This document shows positions 8,925 to 17,114 of a stretch of 64,000 nt of DNA, one piece after another. Source of the stretch: CAZEBW01 sp964510205 (GTDB taxonomy: Bacteria > Chloroflexota > Anaerolineae > VGOG01); assembly GCA_964510205.1 (NCBI GenBank), contig CAZEBW010000007.1, positions 18,222 to 82,221 on the forward strand. Direction: 5' to 3'. Numbering within the stretch: the stretch's first letter is position 1; every line of letters starts with the position of its first letter. Under the pieces are notes generated by a model, which made no database searches, had not been told where the DNA came from, and was given only the letters and a program-made list of their open reading frames with translations. The position numbers were made by a program, and so were the translations under genes.

Positions 8925-10583
8925 CTACAGCGCCAACGAGGGCCTGTACTCGCCGAAGACTTCCCGCAACACCCCACAGATTTCGCCCAGCGTGGCGTAA
9001 GCCTCCACGCACTCCAGGATGACGGGCAACAGATTCTCTTCGTCCTGCGCCATCTCCCTCAATCGGGTCAGCAAGGTCTGCACCTTCTCGCCATCGCGCC
9101 GCTGCCTGAGAGCTTGCAGCCACTCGATCTGACGCTCTCGCACCGCAGGGTCAACCTTCAATCGTCGCAAAGTCGTTTTCTCTTCAACTACGAACTCGTT
9201 GACGCCCACCACAATCTGCTCTCCTCGCTCCACGGCTCGCTGATAGCGATAGGCGCTCTCCTGGATTTCTTGCTGGATGAAGCCTCGCTCGATGGCCGCC
9301 AACGCCCCGCCCAGCGCATCAATCTTCTCGATGTATTCTCTGGCCCTGCTCTCGATTTCGTTGGTCAGGGCCTCGATGTAGTAGCTGCCGGCCAGGGGAT
9401 CAATGGTGTTGGCCACCCCACTCTCGTGAGCGATGATCTGCTGGGTCCTGAGGGCGATTTGCACCGATTTTTCCGTGGGCAGCGACAGCGCCTCGTCGCG
9501 GGAGTTGGTGTGCAGCGACTGGGTGCCGCCCAGCACGGCGGCCAGGGCTTGCAGGGCCACTCGCACCACGTTGCTATTGGGCTGCTGGGCGGTCAGAGTG
9601 CAGCCGGCCGTTTGGGTGTGAAAGCGCAGCATCCAAGAGCGAAGCTGGCGCGCTCCAAACCACTCCTTCATTATCCTGGCCCACAGCCGCCGAGCCGCCC
9701 TAAACTTGGCCACCTCCTCCAGAAAATCGTTATGGGAGTTAAAGAAAAAGGAAATCCGTCCGGCGAACTCGTCCACGTTCAAGCCGGCCCCAATGGCCGC
9801 CTCCACGTAGGCGATGGCATTGGCCAGGGTGAAGGCCACCTCCTGCACCGCCGTCGCCCCAGCCTCGCGGATGTGATAACCCGAGATGGAGATGGCGTTC
9901 CAGCGAGGGAGGTTTTCCTTGCAGTAAGCGAAGGTGTCGGTGATGATGCGCATGGAGGGTTGGGGCGGAAAAATGTAAGTCCCTCGGGCCACGTACTCTT
10001 TCAGGATGTCGTTCTGGATGGTGCCCCGCAGCACTTGGGGGTCTACTCCTTGTTTCTTAGCTACCGCGACGTACATGGCGAGCAAGATGGCTGCGGGCGC
10101 GTTGATGGTCATGGAGGTGCTGACCTTGTCGAGGGGGATGCCGTCGAAGAGCATCTCCATGTCTGCCAGGGAATCAATGGCCACGCCGACTTTTCCGACC
10201 TCACCCTCGGCCAGGGGGTGATCTGAGTCGTAGCCGATTTGGGTGGGCAGGTCGAAGGCCACGGAAAGGCCCGTCTGACCCTGCGAAAGCAAATACTGGT
10301 AGCGGCGGTTCGATTCCGCGGCGGTGGCGTAGCCTGCGTACTGACGCATCGTCCAAAGTCGGCCACGGTACATGGTGGGGTACACGCCTCGGGTGAAGGG
10401 ATATTGGCCTGGGAAACCTAAATCCTCAGCGTAGTCTATTTCCGCCTCCTGCGGCGTATAGACCCGCTCCACCTCAACGCCTGAGGACGTTTCGAAGCGC
10501 TCCCGACGCTCAGGATGGCCTCGAAGAACGGGTCCCAGTGTCTCGCGTTCCCAGTGCTCTCTATCCAAGATGTCTTCACTCAT
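8925..10583 (-). CDS. Methylmalonyl-CoA mutase large subunit
   Basis: Second mutase catalytic subunit (552 aa), same family and layout as 5853-7556 but with the methylmalonyl-type specificity pair. Tyr82 (MRQYAGY) corresponds to Tyr89 and Arg200 (EYVARGTY) to Arg207 of the Propionibacterium enzyme. The expected reaction is (R)-methylmalonyl-CoA to succinyl-CoA. It ends at GEYRPSLAL with no B12 domain and so needs a separate small subunit. The frame opens earlier at a GTG (10598), but ATG 10583 has a clear AAGGGGAGGCGA site. It heads the minus-strand run of mutase genes. Confidence 0.92.
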   Translation of the reverse strand: MSEDILDREHWERETLGPVLRGHPERRERFETSSGVEVERVYTPQEAEIDYAEDLGFPGQYPFTRGVYPTMYRGRLWTMRQYAGYATAAESNRRYQYLLSQGQTGLSVAFDLPTQIGYDSDHPLAEGEVGKVGVAIDSLADMEMLFDGIPLDKVSTSMTINAPAAILLAMYVAVAKKQGVDPQVLRGTIQNDILKEYVARGTYIFPPQPSMRIITDTFAYCKENLPRWNAISISGYHIREAGATAVQEVAFTLANAIAYVEAAIGAGLNVDEFAGRISFFFNSHNDFLEEVAKFRAARRLWARIMKEWFGARQLRSWMLRFHTQTAGCTLTAQQPNSNVVRVALQALAAVLGGTQSLHTNSRDEALSLPTEKSVQIALRTQQIIAHESGVANTIDPLAGSYYIEALTNEIESRAREYIEKIDALGGALAAIERGFIQQEIQESAYRYQRAVERGEQIVVGVNEFVVEEKTTLRRLKVDPAVRERQIEWLQALRQRRDGEKVQTLLTRLREMAQDEENLLPVILECVEAYATLGEICGVLREVFGEYRPSLAL

Positions 10584-10722
10584 TCGCCTCCCCTTCACAC
10601 GTTTGAAATTGCAGCTTTAGCGATGATCAAGCCCGTGGTCTGGCCAGGGCATAGCAATATTACTCCACATCGGAAAGCTTGTCAAGTCCTCACTCTCGGC
10701 CGGGAAGCTCAAAGTGAGTTTT

Positions 10723-10751
10723 TTGCCTTTATATGCACTTTGTGATAAACT
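10723..10751 (+). promoter_or_regulatory. Sigma-70-like promoter of the surface protein gene
   Basis: TTGCCT (10723-10728) and TAAACT (10746-10751) are separated by 17 bp in an AT-rich region, 63 bp before the start codon. Confidence 0.5.
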
Positions 10752-10814
10752 TTAGACAGATCGTAAGAAGTGCAAGCTGGGATCACAAGATAAAGATAAT
10801 AGGAGGTTTAGGAG

Positions 10815-13142
10815 ATGATGAAAACAAAAGCTCTAGTGATCACCTTGCTGGTTGCCCTGGGCCTTGCCTGGGCCTGGTCGGCAATAGCGACGGCCTCCAT
10901 TGGAGAGCTGGAATTCGTGGGCTTCCCCAGCGAAATCACCGTTGCAGGCGAGGAAGTGCAGCTCGAAGGATGGTTGAAGTTCAATGAAAAAGAGCACGAA
11001 TATTCCAAGAACATTCGCCTGTGGGTGGCTGGGCATGAGGGACGAATCGAGCCCAGCTATATAGCGGGGCCGCTGTACGATGGGGACATGGTCCCCATCA
11101 CCGTCTATCTCGAAGGAGTTCCTGGAGAGGCAACCCTGCACGCCGACGACCCCCGGTGTCCACGCGGGAGCTGGACCATCGAGCTCGTGGGACCAACTCC
11201 AACGAACACGCCAACGAGTACAGCCACCGGCACTCCCACGCCGACATTCACGCCCACTCATACTCCAACACCAACGCACACCCCCACGCCCACCTCAACG
11301 CCAACCGACACGCCCACACCTACAGATACGCCAACGTCTACGCCCACGCCTACAGATACACCGACACCGACTTTCACACCCACGCCCACAGATACACCGA
11401 CCTCGACGCCCACCCCCACCCCCACGCCGACCCCTAAACTTGGCGTGCCCTTCCAGGCGCCTCTCATCCGAGCGGAGCAAGGTTGGGAGACGATGATCCA
11501 GGTGCAGAACGTGGGCTTTCTGCCCACCAGCGCCATCATGTTCCTGTGGGGGGATGAATCTGGCACGTGTCCATTCAACGATCCCGGCCCCATAGCCAGC
11601 CTCTGTTCCGACCCCATCTCTCCTGGCAGTGTTTGGGTAGTGAGAGGAAATGATCTGGCCGGAGCGAAGTCAGCCATCGTCTATCCAGTCTCACCGGATA
11701 TGATGGACACGAAATGTCAAGAGGCCCAAAACGCTGTGGGCGATTCCTCAGCCTGGCTCAGTTGGGTGCAAGAATGGGAGGCCCAAGCTCGGGGCGGGGT
11801 CTTGGCAGTGACAATCCATCGGGTGGGACCGGACGGTGATGGCACAACTGTCTCTAGCACCTACGCCGGCATCTCAGAGGACCTCGAAGCAAGCGGCCCA
11901 TTTACTTACTTCGCTCCTCTGAACAAAAGGGCTTACGACGGTTCCGACACGGAGCTCTCTATCCAGAACTCCGGTCAGATGTGTTCATCGCTGTGGGTCC
12001 ACTATCAGGGGGAGGGGGTCTGTCGGTCTGAGTATGCTCAACATATAGAGCAACTGGCGCCGGGCGAAACCCACAGCACGGGCGTGCCGCAGGAGCTGGG
12101 CGACGGCTGGCGAGGATCCGCCTCGATCAGCGCCAACGTGCCCCTGGGCGTCGTGGTGGACGAATGGGGCCACGATATGCTCTTCACTCATCATGTGCCG
12201 ATGCTGGCAGAGATCGGTGGGTCTCTGGTCAGCTATGGTCCCTTGGTCTATCTGGATCAGGGCTGGAGCGTCGTTGTCCAGATACAGAATCTGACTGATG
12301 CGGGGCAGCCCACCTTCGTCACGGTGAACTTCTTAGACGAGAACGGCGACCTCGTACGTTCCCTGAGCGATTGGATATGTGCCGGCGGCTCGCAGGGCTT
12401 CTACGTTCAGGCCTTCGACGCACAACCTAGTCAGTCCATAGGCGCAGCGGTGATCGAATCGCAAAGCCGTATCCTGCCCCCAACGACAGACGAGGTGCCG
12501 GGCTCGCCGGTCTATGCCATAGTGAAGCTGTTTAGCTCCAATACGGGACGCGGGATGAGCTACAATGCCATAACACAGGATCAAGTGGAGGGAATAGAGG
12601 CCATTGCCCTGCCCCGCCTGGTGAAGAACGATCAGGGCTGGAGCTCGGAGATCGCCATTCGCAACAACTCAGCCCAAAATCGCCTGCAGGTAGCGCTGGA
12701 CATCTACGGTGAGAGCAACTTGGTGACGACAGCGCCCCTGGCGATCGAAGCCGGCCACGTGAGCTACATCGGGCTGGACGACCTGGGCGGCGTGCCCGAT
12801 GCCTTCAGCGGCTCGGGCGTGATGCGGGTCACAGAGGTAGAGGGGGACGGGGCGATCATGCCCAGCGTCGTGGTGGTCGAGAGGGCCAGCGGCAGCGGCG
12901 ACTTGACCGGCGGCTTCGAGGGCGTCCCACTGACAGGCGGGTATCCTCGCGGTGATGAGCACGAGCCGACGGCGACGGCCACGCCAACAGCTACACCCAC
13001 AGCCACCGACACCCCGACGGCCACACCAACCCCAACTGGCACGGCGGCGGCCACACCGACTCCAACCAGCACGACAACGACCACGCCGGAGGACACGCCG
13101 ACCTTGGAACGAATATACCTACCAGTCGTCACCAAAAAATAG
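10815..13142 (+). CDS. Large secreted repeat protein with Thr-Pro linkers
   Basis: A 775-aa exported protein of unknown function. Residues 1-27 form a signal peptide (KTKALVITLLVALGLAWAW). A small beta domain follows, then a Thr-Pro linker of about 75 residues (near 130-205). After it come four related ~120-residue units, each beginning with a pattern like PLVYLDQGWSVVVQIQN (QGWxxxIxIxN). A second Thr-Pro-rich stretch ends in ERIYLPVVTKK. The YLP motif near the C-terminus recurs in the secreted hydrolase at 51038-52765, and such tails are typical of Chloroflexota surface proteins. Start ATG 10815 follows AGGAGGTTTAGGAG. It is probably a surface adhesin or S-layer-associated protein. Confidence 0.8.
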   Translation: MMKTKALVITLLVALGLAWAWSAIATASIGELEFVGFPSEITVAGEEVQLEGWLKFNEKEHEYSKNIRLWVAGHEGRIEPSYIAGPLYDGDMVPITVYLEGVPGEATLHADDPRCPRGSWTIELVGPTPTNTPTSTATGTPTPTFTPTHTPTPTHTPTPTSTPTDTPTPTDTPTSTPTPTDTPTPTFTPTPTDTPTSTPTPTPTPTPKLGVPFQAPLIRAEQGWETMIQVQNVGFLPTSAIMFLWGDESGTCPFNDPGPIASLCSDPISPGSVWVVRGNDLAGAKSAIVYPVSPDMMDTKCQEAQNAVGDSSAWLSWVQEWEAQARGGVLAVTIHRVGPDGDGTTVSSTYAGISEDLEASGPFTYFAPLNKRAYDGSDTELSIQNSGQMCSSLWVHYQGEGVCRSEYAQHIEQLAPGETHSTGVPQELGDGWRGSASISANVPLGVVVDEWGHDMLFTHHVPMLAEIGGSLVSYGPLVYLDQGWSVVVQIQNLTDAGQPTFVTVNFLDENGDLVRSLSDWICAGGSQGFYVQAFDAQPSQSIGAAVIESQSRILPPTTDEVPGSPVYAIVKLFSSNTGRGMSYNAITQDQVEGIEAIALPRLVKNDQGWSSEIAIRNNSAQNRLQVALDIYGESNLVTTAPLAIEAGHVSYIGLDDLGGVPDAFSGSGVMRVTEVEGDGAIMPSVVVVERASGSGDLTGGFEGVPLTGGYPRGDEHEPTATATPTATPTATDTPTATPTPTGTAAATPTPTSTTTTTPEDTPTLERIYLPVVTKK

Positions 13143-13167
13143 CGGCAACCGTATGCGCCGCACCTAG

Positions 13168-13206
13168 AAAAAAGCCATCTGCGCTAACTGCGCGGATGGC
13201 TTTTTT
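13168..13206 (+). terminator. Rho-independent terminator of the surface protein gene
   Basis: AAAAAAGCCATCTGCGC pairs with GCGCGGATGGCTTTTTT (one G-U), loop of 5 nt, ending in a T run, 26 bp after the stop codon. Confidence 0.9.
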
Positions 13207-13214
13207 GGCAATGG

Positions 13215-13439
13215 CGCAAAACTTGCTATCGGGCACAACTGAGCGCCGCCAGTCGAGTAGCACCACAAACGCGTATCGAGACCAAGGCGCGGCTTCGCAG
13301 TGCAAAACTCGTGCCCGGAGCCGCTCGCGTGGTCTCGATACGGCCTTCCGCTGCGCTCCGGGCCTACTCGACCGACGCTTGTCCTGAGTAGCGGAGCGTA
13401 CCGAAGGGCTCGCTCCATCGGCACATAGCAAGTTTTGCG
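13215..13439. mobile_element. MITE-like nested palindromic element
   Basis: A 225-bp element is bounded by perfect 15-bp terminal inverted repeats (CGCAAAACTTGCTAT / ATAGCAAGTTTTGCG). Inside are two further inverted pairs, GTCGAGTAG/CTACTCGAC and CGTATCGAGACCA/TGGTCTCGATACG. The whole folds on itself and encodes no protein. It also contains the GCTTGTCCTGAG..CCGAAGGG repeat found elsewhere in the window. No clear target-site duplication is visible. Confidence 0.65.
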
Positions 13440-13576
13440 GTACTGCCTTCTTTGCGTTTGCTTGCGCAGCGGGTAGTCTCCCCGCGGAATGTTGCTATGC
13501 CAAACAGAGGTTGTCACGAATCGAACAATGTGGTAAAATGTCTATGTATTACCCCCATGAGCGACAGGAGGGAAAA

Positions 13577-14839
13577 ATGGCCAACGAATCCATATTTCCG
13601 GGGCAACTGGATGATGAGAACGTCATCATCTGCGAGCGAAGGCATTGGTATACGATCATCAAGTGGGCGAAACGCCCCTTCCTACTCCTGCTTTTCTCCT
13701 CGTTGGCTGCCTGGGCTGCGACTGCGCTGACGGGACACGCTTCGGCCTTGAGCCTCATTCTCTATGGCATCGTCGCTGTAGCGGCCACTTGGTTCACATG
13801 GGAGGTACTGGATTGGGAGAACGACCGCTACATCGTGACCAACAGGCGAGTGATCCACATCGAGAAAGTATATCTAGTGCGGGAGAAACGGGATGAGGCT
13901 CCCCTGGCCATGATTCAGGATGTCTCCGTAGACATGCAGGGCCTCATGACCAACCTGCTCTACTTTGGCGACGTGATTATCCAGACCGCTGGCACATTGG
14001 GCACCATCCGTTTCCGAGGCATCCCCAAGCCTCGCAAAGCCCAGGCTCAAATCCTCGCCCTGATGTCCCAGGCAAGACCAGCGCTGCCCCTTGAAGAGGA
14101 GGAAGAGGAGCCCGAAGCGATCCGCGTCGTCCGCGAAATCCTCGGTGCGCCCAGACCGGAGCCCGAACCCCTGCCCGCCGCGGCCGAGGGGTTGCGCTGG
14201 GAGAGCGAGCAGCCAAGACGAACACAGCTCCTAAAGGTGCTCAGGTTAATGGTTTTCGCCCACCCAGACTTTGGCGAGAATCAGAAAATTTGGCGCAAAC
14301 ACTGGTGGGCCCTGGTCACAAAGATAACCTCCCCCGCACTCACCTTTTTCATCCTGATCATCCTCTGGTCAGCGGCTTCCCTAATCTTGGGCTTCAATAT
14401 TTGGTTTGACGTGCTTCTTGGTATCTCCCTGATTGCAAACGCTGTACGGCTCATCTGGCTGTTCATAGATTGGGAGAACGACCTTTATGTCATAACTGAT
14501 AACCGCGCCGTTGACATCGAAAAAGTGCCCTTCATCCGCGAACATCGTAGAGAGGCCAGTCTGGACAAGATCCAGGACGTACGCTACCTGCAAGAGGGTT
14601 TCATCGCTACTAGGTTGGATTTCGGCAACGTGCGTCTGGAGACAGCGGGCGGGATAGGAGAGTTCACCTTCGATTCCGTGCCCCATCCCAGACAAGTGCA
14701 AATCGAGATCTTTAAGCGGATGGAGCGATTCCACCGAGAAGCAGCGCGGGAGGAAAAGAAAAAGAGAGCAGAAGAACTCATCAATCTATTGGGCCGTTAT
14801 CACCAAGAGGTTCAAGGCAGCGGCGGAACTGAATCCTGA
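13577..14839 (+). CDS. Membrane protein with two bacterial PH domains
   Basis: A 420-aa protein built from two copies of the same module: a pair of transmembrane helices followed by a YdbS-like bacterial PH domain (bPH_2). The copies align clearly, for example DWENDRYIVTNRRVIHIEKV against DWENDLYVITDNRAVDIEKV, each followed by IQDV and a FGDV/FGNV strand with TAG. A Glu/Pro-rich linker joins them and a basic coiled tail ends the protein. Function is unknown; such domains sit at the cytoplasmic membrane face. The frame opens at 13511, but ATG 13577 has an AGGAGGG site. Confidence 0.82.
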   Translation: MANESIFPGQLDDENVIICERRHWYTIIKWAKRPFLLLLFSSLAAWAATALTGHASALSLILYGIVAVAATWFTWEVLDWENDRYIVTNRRVIHIEKVYLVREKRDEAPLAMIQDVSVDMQGLMTNLLYFGDVIIQTAGTLGTIRFRGIPKPRKAQAQILALMSQARPALPLEEEEEEPEAIRVVREILGAPRPEPEPLPAAAEGLRWESEQPRRTQLLKVLRLMVFAHPDFGENQKIWRKHWWALVTKITSPALTFFILIILWSAASLILGFNIWFDVLLGISLIANAVRLIWLFIDWENDLYVITDNRAVDIEKVPFIREHRREASLDKIQDVRYLQEGFIATRLDFGNVRLETAGGIGEFTFDSVPHPRQVQIEIFKRMERFHREAAREEKKKRAEELINLLGRYHQEVQGSGGTES

Positions 14840-14895
14840 CTCGCGTTGAAATGCGTAACGCTCCCAGCGAGTTTGGCCACCTCCACCCGAAAAAG

Positions 14896-14937
14896 CAAAC
14901 CCCCTCCACCTCGGATGAGGCGAAGGGGGTTTGTTAT
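14896..14937. terminator. Bidirectional terminator between convergent genes
   Basis: CAAACCCCCT pairs with AGGGGGTTTG around an inner CCTC/GAGG stem. T-rich sequence follows on the plus strand and the porB stop lies just beyond. Confidence 0.8.
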
Positions 14938-14946
14938 TCCCCCGGA

Positions 14947-15828
14947 CTATTTGGCTTCTGCCCTACCCACTAACCTCCCCCACTCCCGATCCACATTCTC
15001 CTGGACAAACTCGATGTCCTCCTCGGTGAGGTGGCTGAAGCGGCCCTGCAGCTTGAGATATTCCCGCACGGGCACCTCCCGCCTGGGCCAGACGTTGATG
15101 GTCCACTTGTCGCCGTTCTCTACCTCGTAGAGGGGGAAGACTTTGCTCTCCACGGCCAGACGCGAGATGCGAATGGAGTGAGCGGGCTCTGTCTTCCAGC
15201 CGGGCGGACAGGGGGAGAGGATGTGGATGAATTTGGCCCCGCGGATGCTTTTGGCCTTCTGGAACTTGCGCACCAGGTCCTCTGGATAGGCGACGGTGGC
15301 TGTAGCGGTGTAGGGGATGCGGTGGGCGGCCATGATGGCCACGATGTCTTTCTTGGGCGTCTCTTTGGGATGCCGCACGGGCGTGGTGGTGGTCCAGGCT
15401 CCCCACGGCGTGGCCGAGGAGCGCTGAATGCCGGTGTTCATGTAGGCCTCATTGTCGTAGCAAGCATAGATGAAGTCCTCGTTGCGCTCCACGGCGGCGG
15501 AGAGAGCCTGGAAGCCGATGTCGAAGGTGCCGCCGTCGCCAGCCCAGGTCAGCACCGTGGTCTCCGTATCTCCCTGGACCTCCAAGCCGGCCTTGATCCC
15601 CGCCGCCACGGAGCCGCCCGTCTCGAAGGCGGTGTGGAGGAGGGGAACCTTCACCGAAGAGTAGGGGAACGCTCCGGCGATAATGGACCAGCAGCAGGCG
15701 GGGATGACGAGCATTGTCTCCTGACCCAGGGCCTTCAAGGCCAGCCGCATGGCAAGCGAGCCGCCGCAGCCTGGGCAGGCCAGATGGCCGGAAAGCATCA
15801 ACTCCTCATCAGGTATAACGTAACTCAT
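14947..15828 (-). CDS. porB: Pyruvate:ferredoxin oxidoreductase, beta subunit
   Basis: Thiamine-diphosphate-binding subunit (293 aa). HLACPGCGGSLAMRLAL carries the FeS-ligating Cys pair. GDGGTFDIGFQALSAAVERN is the Mg/ThDP motif (GDG...N), with the continuation YDNEAYMNTGIQRS. With PorA, PorG and the FeS protein it oxidises pyruvate to acetyl-CoA and CO2, passing electrons to ferredoxin. It is the last gene of the por operon, 116 bp after porA. Related 2-oxoacid substrates cannot be excluded. Confidence 0.93.
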   Translation of the reverse strand: MSYVIPDEELMLSGHLACPGCGGSLAMRLALKALGQETMLVIPACCWSIIAGAFPYSSVKVPLLHTAFETGGSVAAGIKAGLEVQGDTETTVLTWAGDGGTFDIGFQALSAAVERNEDFIYACYDNEAYMNTGIQRSSATPWGAWTTTTPVRHPKETPKKDIVAIMAAHRIPYTATATVAYPEDLVRKFQKAKSIRGAKFIHILSPCPPGWKTEPAHSIRISRLAVESKVFPLYEVENGDKWTINVWPRREVPVREYLKLQGRFSHLTEEDIEFVQENVDREWGRLVGRAEAK

Positions 15829-15868
15829 TTCTTCACTCCTTACTCATGTTAAGATATAGGAGTAAGCC

Positions 15869-15967
15869 AGACTTCGGAAGTCTCAAAAGTGCATTATCCA
15901 TCAGCTTTTGAGGCCATTTCAGGCTGATTTCGCTCTCCGAATCTTCAGCGGCAGACTTCCGAAGTCT
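15869..15967. repeat. Inverted repeat spanning the porA/porB gap
   Basis: AGACTTCGGAAGTCT (15869-15883) and its exact reverse complement AGACTTCCGAAGTCT (15953-15967) flank the gap. The right arm encodes the end of porA. It could form a hairpin that tunes porB expression. Confidence 0.6.
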
Positions 15968-17114
15968 TGACCTCTCTCCAGATGATGTCTGTCTCAGGCG
16001 CGTCGTGCTCGAGAGTGTATTCGGCGATGCCTCGGATGGACGCGGGGGTGACGTCCCTGCCCCCCAGGCCAATGATGAAGCCGAAGAGGGGCGGCCGCTG
16101 TGAACCGTTGTAGAGCACGGACTTGATCTCCTCGGCGAAGATGCCGCCGTGGCCAAAGGAGATGTTGCGGTCAATGACGGCCACTTTGTGCACTCCCGCC
16201 AAAGCGTCTCGGACGTCCTGGGCGGGGAAGGGGCGAAACATGCGCACTTTGAGAAGGCCTATCTTGTGGCCTTCTTCTCGCAGTTCGTCCACCACCACCC
16301 TGGCCGTGCTAGTGATCGTCGCAGAGGTCACCAACACCACCTCGGCGCCTTCCATGCGGTATTCCTCCACCAGGCCGTGGCTGCGCCCGAAGACCTCCCC
16401 GAACTCCTCATCGGTGCGGCGAGCCACCTCCACAGCCTCCTCCATAGCTTTCTGCATCTTGTAGCGCAGCTCCATGTAATGGTCGGGCGTGACCAGGGCG
16501 TTGAAAGCATGTGGATCGCTCGTATCGAGCTTGTATCGTGCATCGTAGGGAGGCAAGTAACTGTCCACCAACTCCTGGTCTGGTATGTCCACCGGCTCCT
16601 GGGTATGGGAGAGGACGAAGGCGTCCAGCACCAGCATGGTGGGCAACAGCACCTGCTCGGCGATTTTGAAGGCCTGGATGACGGTATCCAGCACCTCCTG
16701 GTTGCTCTCGCAGTAGAATTGCAGCCACCCTGTGTCTCGCTGAGCCAGGCTGTCGGTCTGCTCCGTCCAGATGGACCAACCGGGGCCCATGGCCCGGTTC
16801 ACATTGGCCATGACGATGGGCAGCCTGGCCCCAGCCGCCCAGTGGAGCATCTCGTGCATCAGGGCCAGGCCATGCGACGAGGTAGCGGTGAAAGCCCGCG
16901 CCCCAGCCGATGAGGCGCCGATGGAGGCGGCCATGGCCGAGTGCTCGCTCTCCACTTTGATAAACTTGGCGTCCAGAAGCCCATCGGCGCAGAACTCCGA
17001 TAACATCTCTACAATCTGGGTCTGGGGCGTGATGGGATAGGCAGCGATAACCTGGGCTCTGGCCAGCTTCGCTCCGTAGGAGACGGCGTGGTTGCCCATG
17101 ATCACTTTTTCCAT
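15945..17114 (-). CDS. porA: Pyruvate:ferredoxin oxidoreductase, alpha subunit
   Basis: Substrate-binding subunit (389 aa). The N-terminus has AAYPITPQTQIVEMLSEF, the YPITP loop that contacts pyruvate and ThDP, then VESEHSAMAASIGASSAGAR and TATSSHGLALMHEMLHWAAG. The transketolase C-terminal domain follows (EVVLVTSATITSTARVVVDELREEG). The start overlaps the FAD/FeS gene by 13 bp and has a GGAGGAGTTGAA site, implying translational coupling. The last codons lie in a short inverted repeat. Confidence 0.93.
   Translation of the reverse strand: MEKVIMGNHAVSYGAKLARAQVIAAYPITPQTQIVEMLSEFCADGLLDAKFIKVESEHSAMAASIGASSAGARAFTATSSHGLALMHEMLHWAAGARLPIVMANVNRAMGPGWSIWTEQTDSLAQRDTGWLQFYCESNQEVLDTVIQAFKIAEQVLLPTMLVLDAFVLSHTQEPVDIPDQELVDSYLPPYDARYKLDTSDPHAFNALVTPDHYMELRYKMQKAMEEAVEVARRTDEEFGEVFGRSHGLVEEYRMEGAEVVLVTSATITSTARVVVDELREEGHKIGLLKVRMFRPFPAQDVRDALAGVHKVAVIDRNISFGHGGIFAEEIKSVLYNGSQRPPLFGFIIGLGGRDVTPASIRGIAEYTLEHDAPETDIIWREVKTSEVCR

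Noticed and set aside
10584..10814. Cobalamin riboswitch upstream of the mutase operon
   Set aside because: I looked for a B12-box-like conserved core in the 230-bp leader and upstream of the epimerase and saw none; covariance-model search would be decisive.
11200..11440. Short direct repeats every few bases, CRISPR-like at first glance
   Set aside because: They encode an in-frame Thr-Pro linker; no constant repeat with unique spacers exists. The same applies near 13000, 52400 and 63000.
13164..13517. Minus-strand frame of 117 codons after the surface protein gene
   Set aside because: It translates the nested palindromic element and has no ribosome site or homology.
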